NCBI GenBank assembly: GCA_027084145.1 | Contig: JALWLM010000199.1 | Span: 1-19,456 of the forward strand | DNA: 19,456 nt | Direction: 5' to 3' | DNA from: Crocinitomicaceae bacterium | GTDB lineage: Bacteria > Bacteroidota > Bacteroidia > Flavobacteriales_D > Crocinitomicaceae | In this document: one piece after another, positions 1 to 8,429 of the stretch | Layout: each line of letters begins with the position of its first letter | How positions within the stretch are numbered: the first letter of the stretch is position 1 | Program-made: the position numbers and the translations under genes | The notes under the pieces: model-generated | What the model was told of the DNA's origin: nothing | Seen by the model: the letters and a program-made list of their open reading frames with translations, nothing else | The model's database searches: none

Positions 1-6
1 GCCGGA

Positions 7-1122
7 CTACCATTTTTTCACCCAACCACTAGGTGTAATTTCAGGTAATTTTTTTAAGTCTGTAGTAGCTTCCGATTTTGTAGCATAAGATTTTAAGCTG
101 ACAATATGTTTACTTCCTACAGTTGTTTTGAATGATGGATAGCCTTGTTCTTTTAATTTCATTACCAATTTATCCGCGTTATCTTCATTAGAAAAAGCAC
201 CTACGACAATGGAATAAGGAAGAGAAGAAGATGTGCTTTCTTCTGTTTGACTTTCAGGAACATTTTGAGAAACTTGAGCAATTTCTGTTGATTCTGTTGT
301 TGTCTCTTCATTTGTATTCGTTCCTTCGTTACTTAAAGTTTCTTCTGTTGTATTTGTCGTATCTATGATTGGTTCTATTTCTTCATCAATATCATTTGTG
401 TTCTCCATGTCTTTAACAGCTCCTTTTTCTTCTTCATTGGTATTTACTTTGGTTTCCGTTAAGAATGGAAGATGTTGTTTGACAGAGTTAAAATTGAGAG
501 CTGTGTAAGTTCCTCCGGCTAGAAGTAATACTAAAAGACTGATTCCAATCCAAAAACCTATCGGTTTTCTCTTTTTTTTATGATTCTTATCTTTTGATTC
601 TTCAAGTTCTTTTAATTTCTTTCTGTTTTTTTCTATTTCTTCTTTTTCAGCGACGGTCTTAGTGGGTTGTTGTATCTTTTCGGAAGGAGTCGCAATAGGA
701 GTAGTCTTGTTTTCTGTACTTTCTTCTTTTTTATTCGTTGTATGTTCAATATTTGTTTTTTGAGGTGGGATATAAATATTTTCATCGGTATTAGAAGCGT
801 TAGAATCTTCTTTCCAGTTTTCAAAAACAATCTGTCCGTCTTCATTTTTTTTAAAGGTTCCGAATTGATACATCTTATATTCTTCTCCTTTATCCAATGA
901 ATGTTTTATTTCTCTTACATACTTAGCGATGAGATTTTTAGCGTCATTGACACTCATATTTTCTTTCTCGGAGATATACTTAGCCAGTTGACCATCGTCA
1001 TGTTTCATGAACGGCATGACCATGATTTCACCTGTCTTTGAATTAGTAATCGTTAATGCTCCTAAATCAGGGATGATAATGGTGTTTATTTCTTTTAATA
1101 TTTGGTATAAATATTTGTCCAT
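7..1122 (-). CDS. HU-CCDC81-type / SPOR-domain membrane protein
   Basis: Predicted single-pass inner-membrane protein of 371 aa. Residues 1-102 resemble the tandem HU-like (HU-CCDC81) domains found in Bacteroidota; the motif YQFGTF lies at about 85-90. A charged linker (105-186) ends in a basic KKKRKP stop-transfer stretch, followed by one hydrophobic helix at about 188-207. A periplasmic linker rich in Glu, Thr and Asn (215-300) follows. Residues 302-371 form a SPOR domain (PYSIVVGAFSNEDNA start), which in known proteins binds denuded septal peptidoglycan. The expected topology is HU part in the cytoplasm and SPOR part in the periplasm. It is the last gene of the ribD operon, 34 nt after the MBL gene, and its TAG stop lies at 7-9. 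The domain calls are by recognition of sequence pattern; the cellular role, perhaps at the division site, is inference. Confidence 0.85.
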   Translation of the reverse strand: MDKYLYQILKEINTIIIPDLGALTITNSKTGEIMVMPFMKHDDGQLAKYISEKENMSVNDAKNLIAKYVREIKHSLDKGEEYKMYQFGTFKKNEDGQIVFENWKEDSNASNTDENIYIPPQKTNIEHTTNKKEESTENKTTPIATPSEKIQQPTKTVAEKEEIEKNRKKLKELEESKDKNHKKKRKPIGFWIGISLLVLLLAGGTYTALNFNSVKQHLPFLTETKVNTNEEEKGAVKDMENTNDIDEEIEPIIDTTNTTEETLSNEGTNTNEETTTESTEIAQVSQNVPESQTEESTSSSLPYSIVVGAFSNEDNADKLVMKLKEQGYPSFKTTVGSKHIVSLKSYATKSEATTDLKKLPEITPSGWVKKW

Positions 1123-1156
1123 AAGATATTTTTAAGTCGGTTAAAAATATAAAAAA

Positions 1157-2011
1157 TTAAAAATAATCCTCAAAAGAAAAGGCCTCTTTTAGACGAACTC
1201 CTTTTTCAGTTTGTTGAAGTGTACAACATTCGTTGTGATAATCGTGCTCTAAAAATAAAATGTATTCTTCTTTTACGGCTTTATTAAGAAATTTTTCTTT
1301 TTCAGAAAGCGTAATTAAAGGACGTGTATCATAACCCATTACATAAGGGAGCGGGATGTGTCCTGTACTGGGTAGTAAATCAGCCATGAAAACCAATGTT
1401 TTTCCTTTGTAATGAATGTGAGGTATCATTTGACTTTCAGTGTGTCCATCAACAAAAAGAACATCAAAGTTATTGAAGACGTTTTTTGTATAATCACCTG
1501 TTCGTTCTACAAATTTTAGTTGTCCGCTTTCTTCAATCGGAAGAATATTTTCTTTTAAGAAAGAAGCTTTCTCTCTTGCATTGGGTTCTGTGGCCCATTT
1601 CCAATGTTTTTCCGTACTCCAATAAGTTGCGTTTTTAAAAACAGGTTCAAACCCTGTACGGTCTTTGTTCCACTTAATAGCTCCTCCACAATGGTCAAAA
1701 TGTAAATGAGTAAGAAAAACATCTGTGATTTCATCCAGTCCGAAACCTAATCGGTTTAAATTGGGTTCCAAACTATTTTCATCTGATAAATAATAATGAG
1801 AAAAAAACTTTTCATCTTGTTTGTCTCCAATTCCGGTGTCGATTAAAATCAATCGGTCTCCGTCTTCAATAAGTAGACATCGCATTGACCAATCACATAA
1901 ATTGTTTTCGTCTGCAGGGTTGGTTCGTTGCCATAAAACTTTAGGAACAACACCGAACATTGCTCCACCGTCAAGTTTAAAATTTCCCGAATTTAAGGGG
2001 TATATTTTCAT
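1157..2011 (-). CDS. MBL-fold metallo-hydrolase (YtnP/AHL-lactonase-like)
   Basis: Metallo-beta-lactamase-fold hydrolase of 284 aa, probably cytoplasmic because no signal peptide is seen. The di-metal signature HLHFDH is at residues 102-107 (H102, H104, D106, H107). Further likely ligands are H190 (in VDGHT), D211 (in MADLLP) and H256 (in LEHD). The N-terminal GGAMFGVVPK stretch is typical of the YtnP-like branch, which includes lactonases and related hydrolases of small molecules. The substrate cannot be set from sequence: lactone, phosphotriester and other ester hydrolases share this pattern. Its ATG overlaps the ribD TGA stop (ATGA at 2008-2011), so the two genes are probably translationally coupled. 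Whether it serves riboflavin synthesis or simply shares the transcript is unknown. Confidence 0.88.
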   Translation of the reverse strand: MKIYPLNSGNFKLDGGAMFGVVPKVLWQRTNPADENNLCDWSMRCLLIEDGDRLILIDTGIGDKQDEKFFSHYYLSDENSLEPNLNRLGFGLDEITDVFLTHLHFDHCGGAIKWNKDRTGFEPVFKNATYWSTEKHWKWATEPNAREKASFLKENILPIEESGQLKFVERTGDYTKNVFNNFDVLFVDGHTESQMIPHIHYKGKTLVFMADLLPSTGHIPLPYVMGYDTRPLITLSEKEKFLNKAVKEEYILFLEHDYHNECCTLQQTEKGVRLKEAFSFEDYF

Positions 2012-3042
2012 AGTGTTTTATTTTTATATAGTTCGATTTTATCTCCGAAAAAATATTTTACATCAACAGGTTTCGTATTTAAAGTCGGGGCATTCGTGCC
2101 TTTTTTAAATTCTGTTTTACTTGTAAGGACAAAAGTTTCATCCCATAAGTTTAATTTGATAAAACTCTCAATTGTTTTCCGTCCACCTTCAACTAAAACA
2201 GAAGAAATATTTTCCTGATATAACCTTTTTAATATTTCAGGGATATCCATTTCTTGTACTCGAATATAATGAATATTATTTTCTTTAGCTTCTTTAATTA
2301 GATTAAAGACAATAACTTTTTCAGGATCGTTGAAAATAGAATGATGGTTCGAAAGTTCTAATTCGGAATCCATTGTAATTTTAATCGGGTTTGGGCCTTC
2401 TAAAGTTCTTACCGTGAGTTGAGGGTTGTCATGTTTTACCGTGTTTTTTCCGACTAGAATAGCTTGATTTTGGATACGTAACCGATGAACAAAAGCTTTT
2501 GTTTCAGGAGATGAAATAGGCGTTACTTTTTCATTGTGTAGTCCCGCGTCTATTTTTCTATTTTTTGTTTGTGCCCATTTTAAAACAATATAAGGACGTT
2601 TTTTTTGGTGAAAGGTATAAAATCGCTTATTTAGCTTAATACATTCCTTTTCTAACACGCCTGTTGTAGTTGAAATACCTTGTTCTTGGAGGATTTTTAA
2701 TCCTTTTCCGTTTACTTTGGAGTGAGGGTCTAAAGCTCCTATAACGACTCTTTTGAATTGATGAGTAACGAGGGTATTTGCACATGGAGGAGTTTTTCCA
2801 AAATGAGAACAAGGTTCCAAATTGACATAAATCGTAGATGTTTTTAATAAGCTTTTATCTTTTACAGCATTAATCGCATTGATTTCAGCGTGAGGACTTC
2901 CATGTTTCTCATGAAAACCTTCTCCAATGATTTTATCATCATGTACAATTACAGCACCAACAAGAGGATTGGGAGCGACATTTCCTTCGCCTAAACGGGC
3001 CAAATACAGGCATCGTTTCATATATTTCAGGTCATTATCCAT
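2008..3042 (-). CDS. ribD: Bifunctional riboflavin biosynthesis deaminase/reductase RibD
   Basis: RibD deaminates the pyrimidine intermediate made from GTP, then reduces its ribosyl side chain, in the cytoplasm. The 344 aa length is close to the family norm. The N-terminal zinc deaminase domain (about 1-145) carries HAE at 51-53 (H51 ligand, E53 catalytic) and PCSHFGKTPPC at 77-87 (C78 and C87 as zinc ligands). The C-terminal reductase domain (about 148-344) shows AILVGKNTV (194-202), DNPQLTVR (205-212) and VEGG (284-287). Both halves look intact. It is the first gene of a minus-strand operon and overlaps the MBL gene by 4 nt. The leader to the divergent POT gene is only about 100 nt, and I see no FMN-riboswitch-like structure in it. 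The start is the ATG at 3042; no earlier in-frame start looks better. Confidence 0.96.
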   Translation of the reverse strand: MDNDLKYMKRCLYLARLGEGNVAPNPLVGAVIVHDDKIIGEGFHEKHGSPHAEINAINAVKDKSLLKTSTIYVNLEPCSHFGKTPPCANTLVTHQFKRVVIGALDPHSKVNGKGLKILQEQGISTTTGVLEKECIKLNKRFYTFHQKKRPYIVLKWAQTKNRKIDAGLHNEKVTPISSPETKAFVHRLRIQNQAILVGKNTVKHDNPQLTVRTLEGPNPIKITMDSELELSNHHSIFNDPEKVIVFNLIKEAKENNIHYIRVQEMDIPEILKRLYQENISSVLVEGGRKTIESFIKLNLWDETFVLTSKTEFKKGTNAPTLNTKPVDVKYFFGDKIELYKNKTL

Positions 3043-3146
3043 CTTCTGCGAATTTATAGTATTTTTTGATATTGAAAAGATATGAGAGCCGGAATAGACC
3101 GGAATGAATAAAAATTAGTATTTTCACGGTTTTAATTTTATTGAAT

Positions 3147-4541
3147 ATGGCAGTAGAATTGACACAAAACCCGAAAGAAAAAGAACTTTTCGGACATCCG
3201 ATAGGTTTGTATGTTTTGTTTTTTACAGAAATGTGGGAGCGTTTCTCTTATTATGGAATGCGAGCGATTCTCACCTTGTATCTTGTTGCTGAAACAACGG
3301 ATAAAAATCCCGGTCTTGGCTGGTCGGATGGAGAGGCTCTTTCTCTTTATGGTTGGTATACAATGATGGTTTATGTGATGTCAATTCCCGGTGGTATTAT
3401 TGCAGATAAATTTTTAGGACAAAGAAAAGCAGTATTAATTGGAGGTTTAATTTTAATTGTAGGGCATAGTATTTTGGCTGTAGAAGAAATGTGGGCTTTT
3501 TACACCGGATTAGTATTAATCGTTACAGGAGTAGGAATGTTAAAGCCTAATATTTCAACAATGGTGGGAGGACTTTATAAACAAGGGGATATAAGGAGAG
3601 ATAAAGGATTTACGATTTTTTACATAGGAATTAATGTGGGAGCTTTTTTAGCTAGTATCATTGTGGGATATGTAGGAGAAGTACATGGTTGGCATTATGG
3701 ATTTGGGTTAGCAGGAATAGGTATGGCATTGGGTGTTTTGCAATACGTGTTAGGATTGAAATATTTAGAACATGTTGGAAATTTTTTAGGAAAATCGAAA
3801 AATGAAGAGGATATAAAAAAATACAATCAACCATTAACAGACATCGAAAAAGACCGAATTAAAGTATTGTTAATTTCTTTTCTTTTGGTAGTTGTGTTTT
3901 GGGGAGCATTTGAACAAGCCGGAGGATTGATGAATATTTTCACGAAGGAAAAAACAGATCGATTTTTATTCGGATGGGAAATTCCGGCAACATGGTTTCA
4001 ATCTTTAAATGCATTATTTATAATCCTTTTAGGAACAAGAGTAGCAAAATTTTGGGCGGACAGAAAATTAAAAGGAAAAGTTGCGACATCGCTATATAAA
4101 ATGACCATTGGTTTGATTATTATGGGGGCAGGTTTTTTCTTTATGACTGCAGCAACAATGCAATATGAACAAACAGGAGCTGCTGCAATGATATGGTTAG
4201 TTCTTGCTTACTTATTACATACGATAGGAGAGCTTTGTTTGTCTCCCGTAGCACTTTCTTTTATTACAAAATTAGCTCCTGTAAAATATGCGTCAATTAT
4301 GATGGGAGTTTATTTTGCAGTTACAGGTTTCGGTAGTAAATTAGCGGGGCTTTTAGGAGAATGGTCTGAGAGTCTGGGAGAATTCAAAATCTTTACGGGA
4401 ATTGCCGTATTCTGTATGATTTTAGGAGTTTTAATTTTAATGATTCGAAAGAAAATAGAAGTATTAACCCATGGAGCAGAAGATGATTTCCCTCAAAAAT
4501 ACGAAGAAGCAGAAGGGTATGAACTTGCAGATAATGATTAA
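3147..4541 (+). CDS. POT/PTR-family proton-coupled oligopeptide symporter (short form)
   Basis: Inner-membrane di/tripeptide:H+ symporter of 464 aa, using the ATG at 3147; an in-frame TTG two codons upstream (3141) is a weaker start. POT signatures are clear: EMWERFSYYGMR at 28-39 (the ExxERF proton/substrate motif of TM1), GGIIADKFLG at 82-91, FYIGINVGAF at 158-167, FWGAFEQ at 251-257 (TM7) and GELCLSP at 361-367. The stretch between TM6 and TM7 is short and lacks the two extra helices (HA/HB) common in bacterial POTs, so it probably has 12 helices. The next gene, a longer POT paralogue, starts 27 nt downstream, so the two are probably co-transcribed. Substrate range cannot be told from sequence. 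Confidence 0.93.
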   Translation: MAVELTQNPKEKELFGHPIGLYVLFFTEMWERFSYYGMRAILTLYLVAETTDKNPGLGWSDGEALSLYGWYTMMVYVMSIPGGIIADKFLGQRKAVLIGGLILIVGHSILAVEEMWAFYTGLVLIVTGVGMLKPNISTMVGGLYKQGDIRRDKGFTIFYIGINVGAFLASIIVGYVGEVHGWHYGFGLAGIGMALGVLQYVLGLKYLEHVGNFLGKSKNEEDIKKYNQPLTDIEKDRIKVLLISFLLVVVFWGAFEQAGGLMNIFTKEKTDRFLFGWEIPATWFQSLNALFIILLGTRVAKFWADRKLKGKVATSLYKMTIGLIIMGAGFFFMTAATMQYEQTGAAAMIWLVLAYLLHTIGELCLSPVALSFITKLAPVKYASIMMGVYFAVTGFGSKLAGLLGEWSESLGEFKIFTGIAVFCMILGVLILMIRKKIEVLTHGAEDDFPQKYEEAEGYELADND

Positions 4542-4568
4542 ATAATAAACGAAATAAACAAGATAAAT

Positions 4569-6713
4569 ATGAGTACAACAAAGCAACCAAATTTCTTTGA
4601 TTCACAAGTGTTAGGGCATCCGGCAGGATTGTTTGTTTTATTTTTTACGGAAATGTGGGAAAGATTTTCATTCTATGGAATGAGGGTTTTATTGATTAAT
4701 TTCTTAACAATGGCTGCTATTGGTTACAATCCCGGTTGGGAATGGTCCGCTGAAAATGCAGGGGCATTGTTTGGAACATATGCAGGATTGTTATACTTAA
4801 CACCAATTGTCGGCGGAATTTTAGCAGATAAAGTACTCGGATACCGATGGGCTGTAGTAATAGGTTCATTGTTAATGACTGCAGGACATGCTTCAATGGC
4901 ATTTGAAACGGAGTTTTCTCTTTATTTTGGATTGGCACTATTGGTTATAGGTACAGGTTTCTTTAAGCCAACAATGACTTCAATTATTTCAGAAATGTAT
5001 AAGTCGGTTCCGGAGAAAAAAGATGGGGCATATACCATATTTTATATGGGAGTTAATGCAGGAGCATTCTTTGGAATGATGCTTTGCGGATACTTGGCAG
5101 AAAAAATAGGATGGAGTTATGGGTTTGGTTTAGCAGGAGTTTTTATGCTTTTAGGAACACTTCAATTTTGGTTGGCAAAGCCATTGTTCGGAACAATTGG
5201 AGATGTTCCGTCTAAAGATGGTAATGACTTAAAAGATGGGGGACCGGTAGTTACAAATAATAATGTTGGTAACTTAGATGAAGCAGAGGAAACAAAAGAA
5301 TCAGTAGAAACAGACGAGAAACTGAATCCGTTTACAACAATAGATAAAGTATTAATAGCAATAACTTCGGTAATAGGTTTTGCTTATTTATTAAATGATC
5401 CTTTAGTGAAAATTGCAGGAGTAAATTTATTCCCATTTGAAATAGGGGGATTAGACGGTAGTTATATAACAATCATTACCGGATTGATATTATTCTTAAT
5501 TCTTGTAATTTCAAGAATCATGAGATATTCTAAAGTGATTAGAGACCGCATGGTTGCGTTCGTTATTTTTGCATTTTTCACCGTTTTCTTTTGGATGTCT
5601 TTTGAACAAGGAGCATCTTCCTTAGTCTTATTTGCGAGAGACTCTGTAGATCGTTCTTTAAGTGGAGATTCAGCTATTATTTTTAATATTATTAATGCTC
5701 TTTTAACAATTATACCGTTAGCGATTATTACATGGGTTCTGTTCTTATTGTGGAAAAGAACATTCAAAAAAATTCCCAGCTCTAATATTGTTCTTATCAT
5801 TTGCTTTACAATTATGTGGGGAATTGCCGGTTGGATGTTAAACAGAGATTTTAACTCAAGAGCGTATGAAGTTGAATATTCAGCTTATAAGATGGCAGAC
5901 TTAGATGAAAATGGAAAGCAAAAGAAAACGGAGAAAGGAGAATTAATTTACAAATATATACCTGTATCAGAAGGATTAGAAGTTCCGGTAGGTGCGGAAT
6001 TAGTGACAAAGAAGATAAAAATTGCAGAACCTGTAGATTTAGAAGTAGGACAATCAATTAATATTATTCATAAGGATAATGATAGAACAGAATTCGGTTA
6101 CTTAACTAAAGAGCGTTTAGAGAAAGCAAAAGAAAACGCTAAGAAGTTAGGTAGAAAAACTGAAATTGTAGAAGCGAAGGTTGTAGAGATTAAAGATAAC
6201 GAGGTAGAGATTACCGTAAGTTGGTTTAGTATCTTAAACTCATTCTTTATTATAGCATTTGCTTCTTTATTTTCTAAAATATGGGAATCAAAATACAACC
6301 CTTCAGCAACAGGAAAATATGCACTTGGTTTGATAATTATGGGATTAGGATTTGGATTATTAGCTTGGGGGTCTCATGGAATTCAAGAAGGAGTTAAAGT
6401 AAGTATGGTTTGGCTGATTTTAGCTTATTTATTCCATACTTTAGGAGAGTTATGTTTATCGCCGGTAGGGCTTTCGTATGTAAGTAAGCTTGTACCGGCA
6501 AGAATGATAGCTTTCATGTTTGGTATGTGGTACTTAGCTATTGCGATAGGTAATAAATTAGCAGCAGTATTAGGAGGACAGATTGAAAATATCACAAAAG
6601 AATATTCTCTTTCTACATTCTTCTTAATCTTTACAATCGTACCGATTATAGCAGGTGTTGTAATTTGGGCACTGACACCAATAATGAAGAATTTAATGCA
6701 TGGTGTAAAATAA
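4569..6713 (+). CDS. POT/PTR-family oligopeptide symporter with large inserted domain
   Basis: A second POT symporter, unusually long at 714 aa against about 460-500 for most bacterial members. Core motifs are intact: EMWERFSFYGMR (28-39), GGILADKVLG (82-91), FYMGVNAGAF (158-167), FWMSFEQ (341-347) and GELCLSPVG (626-634). Two insertions separate it from its neighbour. An acidic linker plus two helices (about 210-320) may be the HA/HB pair. After TM7 there are two further hydrophobic segments (about 369-396 and 406-424) and then a soluble, charged stretch (about 425-548) before the segment SWFSILNSFF. By the usual POT topology that soluble part would face the periplasm. Similar long POTs occur in Bacteroidota; the insert's function is not known to me. 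A hairpin terminator follows. Confidence 0.92.
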   Translation: MSTTKQPNFFDSQVLGHPAGLFVLFFTEMWERFSFYGMRVLLINFLTMAAIGYNPGWEWSAENAGALFGTYAGLLYLTPIVGGILADKVLGYRWAVVIGSLLMTAGHASMAFETEFSLYFGLALLVIGTGFFKPTMTSIISEMYKSVPEKKDGAYTIFYMGVNAGAFFGMMLCGYLAEKIGWSYGFGLAGVFMLLGTLQFWLAKPLFGTIGDVPSKDGNDLKDGGPVVTNNNVGNLDEAEETKESVETDEKLNPFTTIDKVLIAITSVIGFAYLLNDPLVKIAGVNLFPFEIGGLDGSYITIITGLILFLILVISRIMRYSKVIRDRMVAFVIFAFFTVFFWMSFEQGASSLVLFARDSVDRSLSGDSAIIFNIINALLTIIPLAIITWVLFLLWKRTFKKIPSSNIVLIICFTIMWGIAGWMLNRDFNSRAYEVEYSAYKMADLDENGKQKKTEKGELIYKYIPVSEGLEVPVGAELVTKKIKIAEPVDLEVGQSINIIHKDNDRTEFGYLTKERLEKAKENAKKLGRKTEIVEAKVVEIKDNEVEITVSWFSILNSFFIIAFASLFSKIWESKYNPSATGKYALGLIIMGLGFGLLAWGSHGIQEGVKVSMVWLILAYLFHTLGELCLSPVGLSYVSKLVPARMIAFMFGMWYLAIAIGNKLAAVLGGQIENITKEYSLSTFFLIFTIVPIIAGVVIWALTPIMKNLMHGVK

Positions 6714-6730
6714 AAAAGATAAAATGATTT

Positions 6731-6766
6731 AAATCCCGTTCCAAATATTTGAGCGGGATTTTTTAA
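6731..6766 (+). terminator. Rho-independent terminator after the POT pair
   Basis: The arms 6731-6741 (aaatcccgttc) and 6751-6761 (gagcgggattt) pair over 11 bp with one G-U wobble and a 9-nt loop, followed by a short T run. It starts 17 nt after the POT stop codon. It also ends only about 20 nt before the ATG of the next gene, so it lies inside that gene's immediate upstream region. Confidence 0.82.
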
Positions 6767-6782
6767 TAAAGGAATAATAGAA

Positions 6783-8411
6783 ATGAGAGTATTTTTAACG
6801 TTTTTCTTGATTATGTCAATTTTTGGGCTTTCAGCGCAAAATATTCAATTGTTAGATAGTGTAACATTTAATCAATTAAACTTAGATGATTATGAGTATA
6901 TTAACGTGAGTGTTAAACAAAAACTTGTCATTGAACAAAAATCGGATATTATTGTAGATTTCAGTTTAATTGATGTTAAGAAGGACATAGATTCCATAAT
7001 CTTAAAATTTTCGAGAGAAAACAACGAAGTCGTTTTTTGCGTAGATGAAATGAAACCGCTATTGATTCAGAATGTTGATTCTACCGTATTGGTACAATTA
7101 AAAGCATATCAAAAAGGGAAACAAGTAACATTTACCGGTAAGCAAAAAGACGAATTAGCATTTAAGATAGAAAGAAGAGAGCGACCTGTTTTTGTTCAAG
7201 ACACTATTGTTTTTGGCCTTTTAGCTGTTATTTTGGCTTTGATATTTTATACTTCTCAATTAAAATCATGGAAGAAATTTTACACTTTTGTTCCCGCTTT
7301 ACTTTTGTGCTATATTGTTCCCGCTTTACTAGATTCTATGGGCTTAATCTCTAAGGAATATTCAAGTTTATATACCATGGCGAAAAACTATTTGTTGCCG
7401 GGGGCGTTGATTTTAATGACTATTGGAATTGATTTTAGAGCAATAATCAACTTGGGGCCTAAAGCGTTAATTATGTTCTTGACAGCAACGCTGGGGATTA
7501 TTGTAGGAGGACCAATAGCCGTTTGGGTATATTCTTTTATTGATCCGGAAGTGGTTGGGGGAATAGGAGATCAAGCAGCTTGGAGAGGTTTGGCAACGCT
7601 GGCAGGAAGCTGGATTGGAGGAGGAGCTAATCAAGCGGCGATGTTGGAAACATATGGTTATAATCAAGAATTTTACGGAAAAATGGTTACCGTAGATATT
7701 GTAGTAGCTAATTTATGGATGGCATTTTTACTTTGGGGTGCTGCTAGAGCAGAAAAATTTGATAAATGGTTAAAGGCAGACACTTCTTCTATTGAGGAAT
7801 TAAAGAAAAAAACAGCATTATTTCAAAAAGAAACAGCTAAAATCCCAACTTTAGTCGATTATATGGTCATATTGGGAATAACTTTTGGTATCGTTGGTTT
7901 TTCCCATTTTGCAGGAAAATGGTTAGCAACAATATTAGGGGGCTCATTAGGTCAGGAATCACCGTTTAGTAGTTCTTTCTTTTGGTTGGTTGTGTTGGCA
8001 ACAACCGGCGGACTGATTGTTTCAGCAACGAAATTAAGAAAATATGAAGGAGTTGGAGCATCAAAAATAGGAAGTATCTTTATTTATATTTTAGTAGCAA
8101 CAATTGGAATGAAAATGGAATTGGAGAAAGCAATTGAAGAACCGCAATTAATTTTAGTAGGAATTATTTGGATGTTAGTACATGTCTTAATTCTCTTTAT
8201 AGTTGCAAAACTAATTAAAGCTCCATTTTTCTTTGTGGCAGTTGGATCAAAAGCTAATATAGGAGGGGCTGCTTCTGCACCTATTGTTGCTGCGGCATTT
8301 CACCCTTCTTTAGCAAGTGTAGGAGCTATTTTAGCAGTATTGGGGTATGCATTAGGAACATACGGAGCGATTCTTTGTGCAGAAATGATGCGTATGGTGG
8401 CACCAATGTAA
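6783..8411 (+). CDS. DUF819-family membrane protein with N-terminal exported domain
   Basis: Polytopic membrane protein of 542 aa whose residues 140-542 match the DUF819 (YjcL-like) family, distant relatives of anion/amino-acid carriers. Two inverted-repeat-like signatures are visible: GSWIGGGANQAAM at 275-287 and GSKANIGGAASAP at 488-500. About ten to twelve hydrophobic segments can be seen. Unlike the roughly 400-aa family members I know, it begins with a signal peptide (1-19, ending LSAQ) and a soluble stretch (20-138) of alternating beta-like residues that I do not recognise, expected to be periplasmic. The substrate is unknown. It starts 20 nt after a terminator hairpin, with an A/G-rich aaagga leader, and is followed 18 nt later by arginase, so an amino-acid-related transport role is a reasonable inference. 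Confidence 0.85.
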   Translation: MRVFLTFFLIMSIFGLSAQNIQLLDSVTFNQLNLDDYEYINVSVKQKLVIEQKSDIIVDFSLIDVKKDIDSIILKFSRENNEVVFCVDEMKPLLIQNVDSTVLVQLKAYQKGKQVTFTGKQKDELAFKIERRERPVFVQDTIVFGLLAVILALIFYTSQLKSWKKFYTFVPALLLCYIVPALLDSMGLISKEYSSLYTMAKNYLLPGALILMTIGIDFRAIINLGPKALIMFLTATLGIIVGGPIAVWVYSFIDPEVVGGIGDQAAWRGLATLAGSWIGGGANQAAMLETYGYNQEFYGKMVTVDIVVANLWMAFLLWGAARAEKFDKWLKADTSSIEELKKKTALFQKETAKIPTLVDYMVILGITFGIVGFSHFAGKWLATILGGSLGQESPFSSSFFWLVVLATTGGLIVSATKLRKYEGVGASKIGSIFIYILVATIGMKMELEKAIEEPQLILVGIIWMLVHVLILFIVAKLIKAPFFFVAVGSKANIGGAASAPIVAAAFHPSLASVGAILAVLGYALGTYGAILCAEMMRMVAPM

Positions 8412-8429
8412 AATATAAAATATTAAACA

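Noticed and set aside
3043..3146. Possible FMN riboswitch upstream of ribD
   Set aside because: The divergent intergenic space is only about 100 nt and shows no multi-helix RFN-like structure, only a short CCGGAAT direct repeat. No clear TAnnTTTG box could be fixed for ribD either; ATAAATTCG is at best a weak match.
3141..3146. TTG at 3141 as the start of the first POT gene
   Set aside because: The ATG at 3147 is only two codons later, aligns with the start of the paralogue and is the preferred start codon, so the TTG adds nothing.
4393..4605. 70-aa minus-strand reading frame across the POT-POT junction
   Set aside because: It overlaps the ends of two real genes on the other strand, is Leu-rich by complement, and has no recognisable start context or motif.
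5462..5800. 112-aa minus-strand reading frame inside the second POT gene
   Set aside because: It lies wholly inside a well-supported gene on the other strand, has no recognisable motif, and its composition reflects the complementary codons of membrane segments.
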